Source of the DNA: Alphaproteobacteria bacterium
GTDB taxonomy: Bacteria; Pseudomonadota; Alphaproteobacteria; M2410
Length of the DNA: 62,508 nt
Direction of reading: 5' to 3'
NCBI GenBank assembly: GCA_030614785.1
Contig: JAUWTJ010000013.1
Location: 1-62,508, forward strand
The position numbers and the translations under genes were made by a program. The notes under the pieces were generated by a model. The model saw only the letters and a list, made by a program, of their open reading frames with translations. It was not told the origin of the DNA and ran no database searches. Below are positions 1-9,239 of the stretch, in pieces; position 1 is the first letter of the stretch; each line of letters begins with the position of its first letter.

Positions 1-395
1 AGGTCACAATGAAAATCACAGAAGCCTTCCCATGGGGGCAGGCTCCATTGTTACTTTTCATAGACAACGATGAGGCATTTGTTTTCGTCTATCAATGGAG
101 ATTGGAAGCAATGGGCATTCGAGACAGACCCACATCACCTCGATCAACCTGGCAAAACGGATATACCGAACGTGTGATTGGAACCATCCGGCGTGAATGC
201 CTCGATCATCTGATTGTCCTCAGCGAAGCGCATCTTCGTCGGATCATGTAGCTATACGTTCAGTATTACAATTTGGCGCGGACACATCTGTCTTTGGCGA
301 AGGATTCGCCGGATGGAAGAGCGATTCAGGGATCAGGTGTAATTGAATCCGTCGAGTGGCTTGGCGGATTGCATCATCAGTATGTTCGGATGTAG
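1..395 (+). pseudogene. Integrase-core (DDE) transposase remnant, C-terminal part
   Basis: The reading frame shows the C-terminal half of an rve-type integrase catalytic core. It has an IDND segment, then SPRSTWQNGYTERVIGTIRRE, whose last Glu is the usual third DDE residue. The frame is broken by a TAG at 249-251, but the downstream codons continue the family sequence (YYNLARTHLSL, then GGLHHQYVR) to a second stop at 393-395. This means a nonsense mutation in an old gene. The 5' half lies outside the window or is lost. The family is the solo integrase-core transposase common in alphaproteobacteria. The N-terminal portion of a similar protein is found at 12906-13099. Confidence 0.85.
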
Positions 396-504
396 TTTTT
401 GGTAGGGAGCGGCGGATTTCGCTCAATAGAAATTCATAACGAAGCGCTGGGCGATGAGACTGTTGCCTCCAGGTTTGTCGATCATCCGCCGGAGAGTTTC
501 CATG

Positions 505-525
505 CGCCACTTGTGGCGGCTTTTT
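505..525 (+). terminator. Possible short rho-independent terminator
   Basis: A CGCCA / TGGCG stem with a four-base loop is followed by GCTTTTT. It faces right, downstream of the transposase remnant. The stem is short, so this is tentative. Confidence 0.35.
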
Positions 526-572
526 CCTTCGACCCTTTCCAGATACTTTCGCAAAATTGAAATTCACCATCA

Positions 573-1001
573 CTAGCTGTGAATATAATGTTCGAGCTGT
601 TCGATAGAAAATTTCTGGTCGGCGATCGTACTTTGGACCAGATCACCTATCGAGATAACGCCAGCCAGATCCTCACCATCCAGCACGAGCAGGTGCCGAA
701 TTTTGTTTTTGGTCATGATCGCCATGCATTCTGTAACCGTCTGTTCCGGCAGAGCAAAAACCGGACGATCGGACATCGCATGACGAACCGAGGTCTTTGG
801 CGACGATTTGCCTTTCAGGAAAACATTTCGCGCATAGTGGCGTTCGGTAAAAATGCCAATCGGGCGTCCGCCCTCCACTACAATGAGAGAACCGACATCT
901 CTCTCTGCCATCTTTCGGATTGCGTCGAGCACCGTGTCATCAGGGCCTATTGCATGAACCTTGCGGCCTTTGTGCTTGAGTATCTGGTCTACGGTTGTCA
1001 T
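573..1001 (-). CDS. CBS-domain pair protein
   Basis: This 142-residue protein is almost entirely a Bateman module: two CBS domains, about residues 7-60 and 75-130. The typical segments VGSLIVVEGGRPIGIFTERHYAR and IRHLLVLDGEDLAGVISIGDLV are visible. Such stand-alone modules bind adenine nucleotides (AMP, ATP, NAD or S-adenosylmethionine) and sense energy state; the ligand here cannot be read. It is transcribed divergently from the P-type ATPase. A second CBS-pair protein at 12337-12780 lies at the other end of the same island. It is likely cytosolic. The family call is secure and the partner is unknown. Confidence 0.9.
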   Translation of the reverse strand: MTTVDQILKHKGRKVHAIGPDDTVLDAIRKMAERDVGSLIVVEGGRPIGIFTERHYARNVFLKGKSSPKTSVRHAMSDRPVFALPEQTVTECMAIMTKNKIRHLLVLDGEDLAGVISIGDLVQSTIADQKFSIEQLEHYIHS

Positions 1002-1252
1002 TAGCCATCCCCCTCATTCGAAGAGTTCCAGTTCTAACCTTCAACGGGTAGAATTATAGCATACTCTTGAGGTCTTGTGTAGGTTACTGAAATTCCTGGC
1101 GGGTTTGTTTCGACGCAATTGAAACTGGTCACCCAGTGTTAAAGAGGCTTTATTCCAGCTATACTATACTGCAGTCATCTTGCTATATTCCCCCTGCCGC
1201 CTGGACCGGATACAGGTTGAACACAAGTCGCTTATCGGGGTTTCAATCAGTA

Positions 1253-3907
1253 ATGGATATCACCGAGACTAAAGCGTGGCATGCTTTGACGATAGACCAG
1301 ACGCTGAACACGCTGGAGGCATCGCAAGATGGTCTTTCGTCCGGCGAAGCTGCAAAAAGGATTCGTGAGATTGGCCCGAATGTCATTCCCGAGTCGCCAC
1401 CCAAAACGCTCCTGAGTGTCTATTTCAGTCAGTTCAGGAGTGCCTTCATCTATTTGTTGCTGATTGCAGCAGCGGTGTCACTTTCGCTGGGCGAAGTGGG
1501 TGATGCCCTGTTTATCGCCGCCGCACTGCAGATCAATGCGATTATCGGCACCGCGCAGGAGTGGCAGGCGCAGGAAAAGGCTCTCGCCCTCAGAAACCTG
1601 GTTAAATCGACGGTAGCGGTGCGGCGTGATAGCAGTTGGGAAATAATCGACGGGCGCGAACTGGTTCCCGGTGACATTGTGGAAGTGGAGGCGGGCAGCC
1701 GGGTTCCGGCTGCCATGCGGCTCCTGAGCACCGAAGCGCTGGAGGCCGACGAGTCGCTGCTCACTGGCGAGTCGGTCCCGGTTCTTAAAGACGTGGCCGC
1801 CCTTCAGGGGGGCCACGTCGCCCTGGCCGATCAGACCAGTATGCTGCATGCAGGAACAACGGTGACGCGCGGCCGGGCGACCGGTGTCGTGGTCGCAACG
1901 GGCGCACGGACAGAGGTAGGCAAGGTTGCAGAGTCGCTAAAGTATACGGAGGAAATCGCACCGCCACTCATTGGACGGATGGAGAAGTTTACGCATATCG
2001 TGGCGAGTGTAATGGTCGGCGTCATCGCCGTTATAGCATTCATCGAATTATTGCGCGGGGCGGAACCTTCGGTCATCCTGCTGATGAGTGTGGCGCTCGC
2101 GGTTGCGGCGATCCCCGAGGGTTTGCCGGTGGCTTTGACCGTGGCCTTGGCGATCAGCGTTTCGCGTATGGCCAAGCGCAATGTTGTTGTGCGTAGAATG
2201 GCTGCTGTCGAAGGCCTCGGTGCTTGTACTATGATCGCTGCTGACAAAACCGGTACATTGACCTTGAACGAGTTGTCTGTCGAGAGGGTCTGCCTTCCCG
2301 GATTTGGCAATTTGACTATATCGTCACTGACCGGGGGAGCAGAGAATAATGAGTTGAATAGAGCGGTCGACCCTTTTCGCCGTCTCGTCCTGGCAGGCCT
2401 GTATTGCAATGAGGCCAGACTGGAGGAGCAGCCCGACGGCACTTCGCAATTGTTCGGCGACACAGTGGATGGCGCCTTTCTGAGGCTCGGCGAAAGAGCC
2501 GGGTTCGACCGCGCCGTTATCGATCGGGACAATCCGCGAACGGGGCGCATCCAGTATGAGCCGACGCTTGCTTTTGCCGCCTCGTTTCACGAAGCGGAGC
2601 AGGGCTTTCAGGCCTTTGTGAAGGGGGCCGCAGAAGTCGTTTTGCCGTTCTGCAAGGAGCGGGGCGGACAAGAGATACACAATCAGATTGAAGCTCTTGC
2701 CCGAAAAGGGTACCGGGTCCTCGCGCTGGCTGAGGGCCCCGTTGCCGGGATGGAGCGTGACAGTCTCAGGGAGCTTGAGTTCCTGGGCCTGGTCGCACTG
2801 ATCGACCCGTTGAGACCGAATGCTGCAAAGGCCGTGGGCCGTTGCCGCGACGCAGGTGTGGCCGTGCGCATGATTACAGGCGATCACCCCCTGACCGCTC
2901 TTGAAATCGGTCGGCAGCTCGACATGGCCGAAGGCGATGACGATGTTGTGACAGGAAGTCGGCTGGCGGACCTCGAACATGACCAGAGCGCCTTTGATTC
3001 TATTGTCGCGCGCACACGGATTTTCGCCCGCATTGCTCCGCTGCAGAAGCTGGCCATCGTCCAGTCCCTTCAACGGGCAGGACATACGGTGGCTGTAACA
3101 GGCGATGGTGTGAACGATGCATCGGCCCTTGCTGCCGCTGATATTGGCGCAGCGATGGGCCGGTCAGGTACCGATGTTGCACGTAGCGCTGCCGACCTGA
3201 TCCTTGCGGACGATGAGCTGTCGTCGTTAGCGGATGGTATCGAGGAAGGGCGGATCGCCTACGATAATATCCGCAAAGTGATCTATCTCCTGATTTCGAC
3301 CGGTGCGGCCGAACTTGTGCTTTTCCTCATGTCAATTGCAGTCGGCCTGCCGCTTCCTCTGTCCCCGGTGCAACTTCTTTGGTTGAACCTTGTTACACAG
3401 GGGATACAGGGCGTGGCCCTTGCCTTTGAGAAAGGTGAACCCGGTGTGTTGAACCGCCGACCCCGTCCCCCGAAGGAGGGTATATTCAATCGGCAGATGA
3501 TCGAGCAAACGGTTCTGTCAGGTCTCTTCGTCGGCGGGGCTGCATTTTTCCTCTTTCGATCCTACCTGGGGGCCGGACTGAGTCCCTTTGAAGCCAGCAA
3601 CCAACTGCTATTGGTTCTCATTCTTTTTGAAAATGTCCACGTCTTCAATTGCCGCTCGGAAGTGCGCTCGGCCTTCGCAACCCCAATTCGAAATAATCCT
3701 TTTCTTGTCGGCGGTGTTGTTACTCTGCAGCTTGCGCATCTGACCGCCATGCATATTCCGGGGTTGAATAATGTGTTGGATATCCGGCCTTTGAGTTTTG
3801 AAACCTGGCTCTGGTCTGCCCTGCCTGCACTCTCGATTGTCCTGGTGATGGAACTCTACAAACTTTACCTGCGCCTGAGTCGCGGGGATCACCTTTTCCA
3901 CCCGTAG
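1253..3907 (+). CDS. P-type cation-transporting ATPase (P2-like)
   Basis: This inner-membrane ion pump is about 884 residues long. Visible motifs are TGES at residues 171-174 (actuator domain), the PEGLP break in membrane segment 4 typical of P2-type pumps, the phosphorylated Asp of DKTGTLT at about residue 331, and TGDGVND at 616-622. A cation-ATPase C-terminal membrane domain follows. The ATG at 1253 is preferred: the open frame extends to a GTG at 1136, but the extra 39 residues look like no P-type N-terminus. Membrane segment 6 reads LNLVTQG, without the Asp that Ca2+ pumps carry there, so the ion is uncertain. Similar pumps sit in anaerobic or stress gene islands, as here. Confidence 0.93.
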   Translation: MDITETKAWHALTIDQTLNTLEASQDGLSSGEAAKRIREIGPNVIPESPPKTLLSVYFSQFRSAFIYLLLIAAAVSLSLGEVGDALFIAAALQINAIIGTAQEWQAQEKALALRNLVKSTVAVRRDSSWEIIDGRELVPGDIVEVEAGSRVPAAMRLLSTEALEADESLLTGESVPVLKDVAALQGGHVALADQTSMLHAGTTVTRGRATGVVVATGARTEVGKVAESLKYTEEIAPPLIGRMEKFTHIVASVMVGVIAVIAFIELLRGAEPSVILLMSVALAVAAIPEGLPVALTVALAISVSRMAKRNVVVRRMAAVEGLGACTMIAADKTGTLTLNELSVERVCLPGFGNLTISSLTGGAENNELNRAVDPFRRLVLAGLYCNEARLEEQPDGTSQLFGDTVDGAFLRLGERAGFDRAVIDRDNPRTGRIQYEPTLAFAASFHEAEQGFQAFVKGAAEVVLPFCKERGGQEIHNQIEALARKGYRVLALAEGPVAGMERDSLRELEFLGLVALIDPLRPNAAKAVGRCRDAGVAVRMITGDHPLTALEIGRQLDMAEGDDDVVTGSRLADLEHDQSAFDSIVARTRIFARIAPLQKLAIVQSLQRAGHTVAVTGDGVNDASALAAADIGAAMGRSGTDVARSAADLILADDELSSLADGIEEGRIAYDNIRKVIYLLISTGAAELVLFLMSIAVGLPLPLSPVQLLWLNLVTQGIQGVALAFEKGEPGVLNRRPRPPKEGIFNRQMIEQTVLSGLFVGGAAFFLFRSYLGAGLSPFEASNQLLLVLILFENVHVFNCRSEVRSAFATPIRNNPFLVGGVVTLQLAHLTAMHIPGLNNVLDIRPLSFETWLWSALPALSIVLVMELYKLYLRLSRGDHLFHP

Positions 3908-4001
3908 CATTTCGTTCCGTGTGAGCGTATAGTGAGACCATGCGCCTCGTGAGAGGTGGAGAATACCGGAATGAGGTCGATCCAAACATTGAGGGGCGAT
4001 C

Positions 4002-5024
4002 ATGAAGGTCAAACAACAGCTCTTTGAGCGCTACTCCGGCAACCCCATTTTGAAACCGGAACAATGGGCGCACACGGTAAATGCTGTGTTCAATGCCGGT
4101 GCGGTGAAGTTCAATGATGAGACGCTCCTGTTGGTCCGCGTTGAGGACCGCAGCGGTATCTCTCATCTTGGCATCGCGCGCAGCAAGGACGGCCTGACCG
4201 ACTGGCGCATTGAGCCCGAGCCGAGCTTTCAAATGGATCCAGGGTGCTACGAGGAAGCCTGGGGTATCGAGGATCCGCGGATCACCCAGGTTGGGGACGA
4301 ATATCTGATCGTCTATACCGGATTTTCCCGGGGCGGTCCGCTCGTCCGCCTGGTTTCGACCCACGACTTTCGGACCTTTCATCGTCGCGGCACTTTGATG
4401 CCCCCGGATGATAAGGACGCGGCCCTGTTTCCTGAAAAGTTTGATGGTCGGTGGGCACTGCTTCACCGCCCGGCGCCGCAATCCGATGCCGCGGGCAGGG
4501 TTGGATCACATATCTGGCTTTCCTGGAGCCCGGACCTTCGTCACTGGGGCGACCATTCCATTGTTGTCCATGCGCGCCGGGGTGGCTGGTGGGACGCAGA
4601 CACGATTGGTCTTGGTCCGCCGCCGCTGCTTACTGACTATGGCTGGCTCATTCTCTATCATGGCGTGCGCATGACGGTTTCAGGCGCAATCTATCGCCTT
4701 GGCCTGGCCATGCTCGACCGGGAGGATCCAGGTCGCTTGTTGGTCCGTGGCAATGAATGGATCTTTGGCCCGGAGGCTGCATACGAGCGCGTTGGCGACG
4801 TGCCGGACGTTGTGTTCCCCTGCGGCTGGGTGCTGGACGATGATGGTCAAACCATTCGACTCTACTATGGCGCCGCCGATACGACCGTCTGTGTGGCGAC
4901 GGGAAACCTCAACCAGCTCATTGACTACCTCTACTGCCATTGCATCTGCGGCGAGGTCCACGTGCCAGGAGACTGTTGTCCGATTGCGGCTCAGGAACCG
5001 GTTGAAATGACAGGCCTGCCCTGA
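4002..5024 (+). CDS. GH130 family glycoside phosphorylase (short form)
   Basis: A 340-residue five-bladed beta-propeller enzyme of family GH130, whose characterised members phosphorolyse beta-1,4- or beta-1,2-mannosides to mannose-1-phosphate. The hallmark GIEDPR occurs near residues 88-93; its Asp91 corresponds to the family's proton donor. Repeated blade motifs (FNAGAVKF, SKDGLTDW, WSPDLRHWG) are clear. The length is normal for the short subfamily. The ATG is preceded by a good GAGGGG ribosome site. It has no signal peptide, so it acts in the cytoplasm. It lies tail-to-tail with the cupin/glycosyltransferase operon and near a second GH130. The exact linkage specificity cannot be read. Confidence 0.9.
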   Translation: MKVKQQLFERYSGNPILKPEQWAHTVNAVFNAGAVKFNDETLLLVRVEDRSGISHLGIARSKDGLTDWRIEPEPSFQMDPGCYEEAWGIEDPRITQVGDEYLIVYTGFSRGGPLVRLVSTHDFRTFHRRGTLMPPDDKDAALFPEKFDGRWALLHRPAPQSDAAGRVGSHIWLSWSPDLRHWGDHSIVVHARRGGWWDADTIGLGPPPLLTDYGWLILYHGVRMTVSGAIYRLGLAMLDREDPGRLLVRGNEWIFGPEAAYERVGDVPDVVFPCGWVLDDDGQTIRLYYGAADTTVCVATGNLNQLIDYLYCHCICGEVHVPGDCCPIAAQEPVEMTGLP

Positions 5025-5034
5025 GCAAAATGTC

Positions 5035-5421
5035 TCAGGATGCTCGCCCGAAATCGTCCTCGAGACGGATGATATCGTCCTCACCGAAGTAGTCCCCGAC
5101 CTGCACTTCGATGAAAACGAGGGGCTCTGATCCCGGGTTTTCCATCCGGTGAACGCTGCCGGCCTCAATAAAAACATGCTCTCCAGCCATGAGGGGAATA
5201 GTGCGTTCGTCCAAAGTCGCGATCGCCCCCCCTCGGACGACTATCCAGTGTTCCGAGCGACGCTTGTGAGCCTGGAGACTGAGGCGCTGTTCGGGAAGCA
5301 CGGTGATCGTTTTGATCTGGTGATCAACGGCAGAATGGAGCACGTCGTAGCGACCCCACGGGCGCACATTCTCTTCGCCCATCAGCTGGCTTTCCTTGTC
5401 CCTGGTTGGAATATTTGTCAT
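5035..5421 (-). CDS. Cupin, mannose-6-phosphate isomerase type II-like
   Basis: A 128-residue single cupin closely resembling the C-terminal isomerase domain of AlgA/ManC-type bifunctional enzymes. The sequence runs RPWGRYDVL, then LSLQAHKRRSEHWIVVRGG with metal-ligand His/Glu, then FIEAGSVHRMENPG and GEDDIIRLEDDFGR. It lacks the nucleotidyltransferase half. It may interconvert mannose-6-phosphate and fructose-6-phosphate, or be a regulatory or epimerase-like cupin. It starts with an ATGA overlap with the upstream glycosyltransferase gene, so the two are translationally coupled. That fits a role in mannose metabolism alongside the GH130 enzymes. Confidence 0.85.
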   Translation of the reverse strand: MTNIPTRDKESQLMGEENVRPWGRYDVLHSAVDHQIKTITVLPEQRLSLQAHKRRSEHWIVVRGGAIATLDERTIPLMAGEHVFIEAGSVHRMENPGSEPLVFIEVQVGDYFGEDDIIRLEDDFGRAS

Positions 5422-7766
5422 GAGGCTATTTGTGAAATATCCGCCGTCCTGGTCCTTTGCTGCGGATTGTTGACCTCGACAAGACCCTCAATTGCGTGCA
5501 TCTCAGCTAATGCCTGAAGAAATGCCAGGGTCGCTTCGGCACCGCGGTTTTCGTTGGGTCGGTCTGCATGCAATCCGTCGCGGCAACTTCCCGACAAGGG
5601 ATCATAAAGAGGTTCATACAGATCATTCTGCCCGAGGAACCAATCGAATGCCCAGCGGGATTTAGCCCGCCACCCCGGATCCTCAGAAATGCGGAAAGCA
5701 TCCAGACAAGCCGACACCATGGCTTGGGCTTCTATAGGCTGCTGATCAAAGCGGGCTCGGGCTTCTCCTTTAGGATAGAAACCGTTCGACCCAATCGGCG
5801 AAAAACACGTTCCCGACAGGTTTTGAACATCCGCCAGCCACTCAAGGGCCGTGAGACCGCGCGTGATCATGTCGTCGTTTTCCATTGCTTTCCCGCTGAT
5901 CAACAGGGCATGGGGAAGGACAGCATTGGCATAGCTCAAGATGTTTTCAAACCACGGCCAGTCCTCACTTGCATAGGTATCAAGCGCCTGCTGCAAACGC
6001 CCGGCCAAAAGATTGCGCATCTGCTGCACCTTGCGGTCTCCGGAGAAGTGAGACAGATACCCGCGAATCCCGAGAAGGGTGAACGCCCAGGCCCGCGGAC
6101 TTGTTGTGTGCTCGATCGCCGGCAACGCCGCATCGAAGACCCGCGTCGCCATACCGCGATAGGCAGAAACTTCCGCCGATCCAACCACGGTTCCGAGCGC
6201 CCATAAAGCCCGGCCATGGCTGTCCTCCGATCCGACCTCTTCCAGCCAGCGTCGATCATAGTCCATGAAGTTGCGGAATCGACCGTTTGATGGATTGAAG
6301 GCATGCATCAGAAAAGCCAGGTAGCGAACGCTCAATCCTCGGGCCTGCTTGACCAGTTGCCCGGACTCTTCCAGAAGTGTCGTGACCAAAAGTCCGCGGG
6401 CATTGTCGTCGGTCGTATAACCGTCATCATAGTTTGGAACGATAAACGTTGCATGCTGGAATAGTCCGGTATCATCGGTGAGCCGCTCCAGGTGCTGTAG
6501 ATCGACTTTTACCAGCTCCCGGGGACGAATATGCAAAGGAGAGGCGTTGGAAACACGCCTCGGACTGGCGGTGCGCCCCTCGCTGACCTTTGCAAAACAA
6601 TCGATGTAATTGCCGGCGACCACAGACCAGGTCATTTCGCGCCCCAGGGCATAGGCCTGCCTGCGCAACCGGTTGGACTTTGTCTTGTTCTCCAGGACCT
6701 CGTTTACGGACCTGACCACCGCACCTGGGTCATCAAAGGGGATCAGAATACCGCGGTCGTCGCAGAGCAATTCCCTGGCATACCAATAGGGAGTGGAGAT
6801 AACGGCTTTACCCATTCCGACGGCATAGGCGAGCGTGCCGGAGACAATTTGCGCCTCGTTAAGATAGGGGGTTATGTAGATATCGGCCGCTCCAATGAAC
6901 TCCAGTAGTTCAGCGAAATCCACGAAACGATTGTAAAAGACGACATGCTGCTCAACACCAAGGTCTGCTGCCATTCGCTGTAGCGACAGGCGATAGGCTT
7001 CGCCATCTTGCTTCTTCACATTGGGATGGGTAGCGCCCAGGACGACAAAGACAACGTCAGGATGTTGCCTTGTAATCTCGGGCAGTGCCTGGATGACAAT
7101 CTCGACGCCCTTGCCGGGCGACAGCAAGCCAAATGTCAGGATAACGTTCTTGCCATCCAGTCCGAATTTATCCTTGTAGAAAATCGGATCGGTAAACGGA
7201 ACGTCCGGAATGCCATGGGGAATAAACTCGATCTTCTCATTGGGAACGCCGTAGACTTCCGACAGGATATCGGCGCCCATATGGCTCATGACGACCAGGC
7301 GATCAGAGGAAGCCGATAGCCGCTTCATAACATGCCGCTGATCTGTATTCGGGTCGCGCAAAATACTGTGTAGCACCGTGACGAGAGGGACTCTAAGTTC
7401 TTCGACGAAGCTCAACAAGTGGCTCCCTGCCGGCCCGCCGAAAATGCCGAATTCGTGTTGCAGGCAGGCAACGTCAACGTCGCTGATGTTCAGAAAGTCC
7501 GCCGCATATCGATACGAGGCGAGGTCGTTCTGTTGAATTTCAAACCGCACGGGTTCCGGATACTGATATCCCTCGTCAGTATCGGTAATGGGCACCGCAA
7601 AGCAATTTGTGCCCGGCGATACGCGGCGGATCGACTCCAGAAGGTCCGCCGTAAAGGTGGCGATGCCGCATTGCCGGGGAGGGTAATTCCCGATCAGCGC
7701 CACACGCTGCAGGGGGGGCGGGTTGTTTGCCTGGTGGAGGGTGGTTCTGTGTCTTTTATCCGGCAT
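5418..7766 (-). CDS. Glycosyltransferase (GT4-like) fused to an alpha/alpha-barrel domain
   Basis: A cytosolic protein of about 782 residues with two parts. Residues 20-400 form a GT-B glycosyltransferase: IGNYPPRQCGIATFTADLL at the start, LTFGLLSPGKG in the middle, and a donor-site region EAQIVSGTLAYAVGMGKAV. Residues about 420-780 form a helical toroid-like domain with TDDNARG and FMDYDRRW motifs, resembling (alpha/alpha)6 sugar enzymes. Members of this two-domain family are often next to GH130 genes. The ATG at 7766 is chosen; the frame extends to a TTG at 7814. A TTGAT-N4-GTCAA site lies 136 bases upstream. A role as a mannan- or mannoside-forming synthase is inferred from context. Confidence 0.88.
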   Translation of the reverse strand: MPDKRHRTTLHQANNPPPLQRVALIGNYPPRQCGIATFTADLLESIRRVSPGTNCFAVPITDTDEGYQYPEPVRFEIQQNDLASYRYAADFLNISDVDVACLQHEFGIFGGPAGSHLLSFVEELRVPLVTVLHSILRDPNTDQRHVMKRLSASSDRLVVMSHMGADILSEVYGVPNEKIEFIPHGIPDVPFTDPIFYKDKFGLDGKNVILTFGLLSPGKGVEIVIQALPEITRQHPDVVFVVLGATHPNVKKQDGEAYRLSLQRMAADLGVEQHVVFYNRFVDFAELLEFIGAADIYITPYLNEAQIVSGTLAYAVGMGKAVISTPYWYARELLCDDRGILIPFDDPGAVVRSVNEVLENKTKSNRLRRQAYALGREMTWSVVAGNYIDCFAKVSEGRTASPRRVSNASPLHIRPRELVKVDLQHLERLTDDTGLFQHATFIVPNYDDGYTTDDNARGLLVTTLLEESGQLVKQARGLSVRYLAFLMHAFNPSNGRFRNFMDYDRRWLEEVGSEDSHGRALWALGTVVGSAEVSAYRGMATRVFDAALPAIEHTTSPRAWAFTLLGIRGYLSHFSGDRKVQQMRNLLAGRLQQALDTYASEDWPWFENILSYANAVLPHALLISGKAMENDDMITRGLTALEWLADVQNLSGTCFSPIGSNGFYPKGEARARFDQQPIEAQAMVSACLDAFRISEDPGWRAKSRWAFDWFLGQNDLYEPLYDPLSGSCRDGLHADRPNENRGAEATLAFLQALAEMHAIEGLVEVNNPQQRTRTADISQIAS

Positions 7767-7901
7767 CTGTTTTTCTGCCCATCTGTCCAATGCGCGGTTG
7801 CACCAGAGCTGCAATCCAGTTCTTGAAGGCGTTGTGGAGGTGCTCGATCAACCGCAGAATTTCACTCCGCTGAAGTGTGGCAAGAGCTGCTGGTCAGCGT
7901 A

Positions 7902-7915
7902 TTGATCTGAGTCAA
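7902..7915 (-). promoter_or_regulatory. FNR/FixK-type operator
   Basis: The sequence is TTGATCTGAGTCAA, the FixK/FNR form TTGAT-N4-GTCAA. It lies between the GH130 stop and the glycosyltransferase start, upstream of the minus-strand glycosyltransferase-cupin pair. A Crp/FNR-type regulator is encoded 2.3 kb away. The site is nearly palindromic, so strand is assigned by context. Confidence 0.65.
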
Positions 7916-7940
7916 CATTGCGGGTGTAAGGGCCGGGCGA

Positions 7941-9239
7941 TCAGCTCGTTAGTTCTTGCATCAGATCCGCAATCTCAAGCGTCGCGAAATTGGTAAATGT
8001 ATCGGACACGCCGTAGGGCAGGATGATACGATTTCCGTGGCGCATGGCGCCGCAGGTGTAGACGACATTCGGCACATAACCCTCGCGCTCCCTGGGATCA
8101 GGGCGAATGAGCGGCTCGCGCGATCTGGCAAGCACCTTCGAGGGATCGTCCTTGTCCAAAAGAACCGCGCCGATGGAATACTTGCGCACCGCACCCACGC
8201 CGTGGGTCAGCAACAACCAGCAATCGTCCAGTTCGATGGGCGATCCGCAGTTTCCGATCTGGATAAATTCCCAGGGAAATTCCGGCTGGAGGATCGGTTC
8301 ACCGCCGTCCCAGTGGTAAAGATCATCCGAATAGATGAGATACAGGTTTTCATTGTCATGGCGCACGATCATGGCATAGCGACCGTTGATCTTGCGCGGG
8401 AAAAGAGCCATGCCCTTGTTCCTTGCGGCATCACCGCGCAGACGCGCCATCCGAAACGACTTGAAGTCCTCGGTTTCCAGCAGTTCGGAGCGGATTTCCC
8501 GGCCGCTGTAGGCGGTATAGGTCGCATAATAGACGGGCCGGGATGCGTCGTCGAATTTGACAAACCGTGCGTCTTCAATACCGTTTGCCTGACTGCCGGT
8601 GATCGGGAAAATAACCCGCTCGCAAAGCGGGTCGTCATAGTTGAAAGTCATCTCGACCTCGTCACTGTGGTCGTTGGTGCGGTGACTTTGGATGTCGGGC
8701 GTGGAGGCAAGACCCGTGGGCGGTTCCAGACTTATGCTTCCATCGGCGGCGACGGTTCCGGAACGGAAGGTAATCGAGGATATATGGCCTTCGCCAACAG
8801 CCCGGAGGCTGAGAATGAAACGGCATCCACCTTCAGGCACATTCGTTTGATCGGGATCCGGCACAATACTCGGGTTGAAAAGCGCTGAAGCCTCGAAGGA
8901 ATATTCGTGCAGAAAGTAGGCGCCGATCAGGCAGCGTTGCGCTTCTGTCAGAGAGTGATGCAGCCCCAGCTTCTCTTGCATTTTGGTGGCGCGGTCGTCG
9001 AATAAATCCATAAGACGCCTGTGTCGGTCCTTGAAGTCCTTGAGGACTTCCTCCAGTTTTTCCTCTGCCGTCCTTGCATCAAGCCGCAGTACCCGATCAA
9101 CAATGTGCTCGACACGGCTCTTTTCGAGGGGGTTGAGTTCGCGTGGTTCGGTTGCAGGTCTGAAGGGTCGGACAACCACCCTTGCAGGGTCAGGGTGGAG
9201 CCTTAGATCTTGTCGCTTCAGGAACCAGGACTGAGTCAT
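7941..9239 (-). CDS. GH130 family glycoside phosphorylase (long form)
   Basis: The protein has about 432 residues and a GH130 propeller preceded by a helical N-terminal extension of roughly 110 residues (LEKSRVEHIVDRVLRLDARTA and following). The proton-donor motif GIEDAR places the catalytic Asp at residue 223. Blade motifs such as IYSDDLYHWDG and IGNCGSPIELDDCWLLLTHGVG are clear. The ATG at 9239 has GGAG seven bases upstream, which favours it over an ATG 48 bases earlier. No signal peptide is seen. The extension and the divergence from the 4002-5024 enzyme suggest a different substrate or chain length. It is upstream of, and in the same direction as, the glycosyltransferase. Confidence 0.9.
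   Translation of the reverse strand: MTQSWFLKRQDLRLHPDPARVVVRPFRPATEPRELNPLEKSRVEHIVDRVLRLDARTAEEKLEEVLKDFKDRHRRLMDLFDDRATKMQEKLGLHHSLTEAQRCLIGAYFLHEYSFEASALFNPSIVPDPDQTNVPEGGCRFILSLRAVGEGHISSITFRSGTVAADGSISLEPPTGLASTPDIQSHRTNDHSDEVEMTFNYDDPLCERVIFPITGSQANGIEDARFVKFDDASRPVYYATYTAYSGREIRSELLETEDFKSFRMARLRGDAARNKGMALFPRKINGRYAMIVRHDNENLYLIYSDDLYHWDGGEPILQPEFPWEFIQIGNCGSPIELDDCWLLLTHGVGAVRKYSIGAVLLDKDDPSKVLARSREPLIRPDPREREGYVPNVVYTCGAMRHGNRIILPYGVSDTFTNFATLEIADLMQELTS

Noticed and set aside
244-573. 109-residue minus-strand open frame
   Set aside because: It lies opposite the transposase remnant and shows no protein-family character.
1119-1132. TTGAAACTGGTCAC upstream of the P-type ATPase as an FNR site
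   Set aside because: Only a partial match in both half-sites; noted in a finding but not annotated as a feature.
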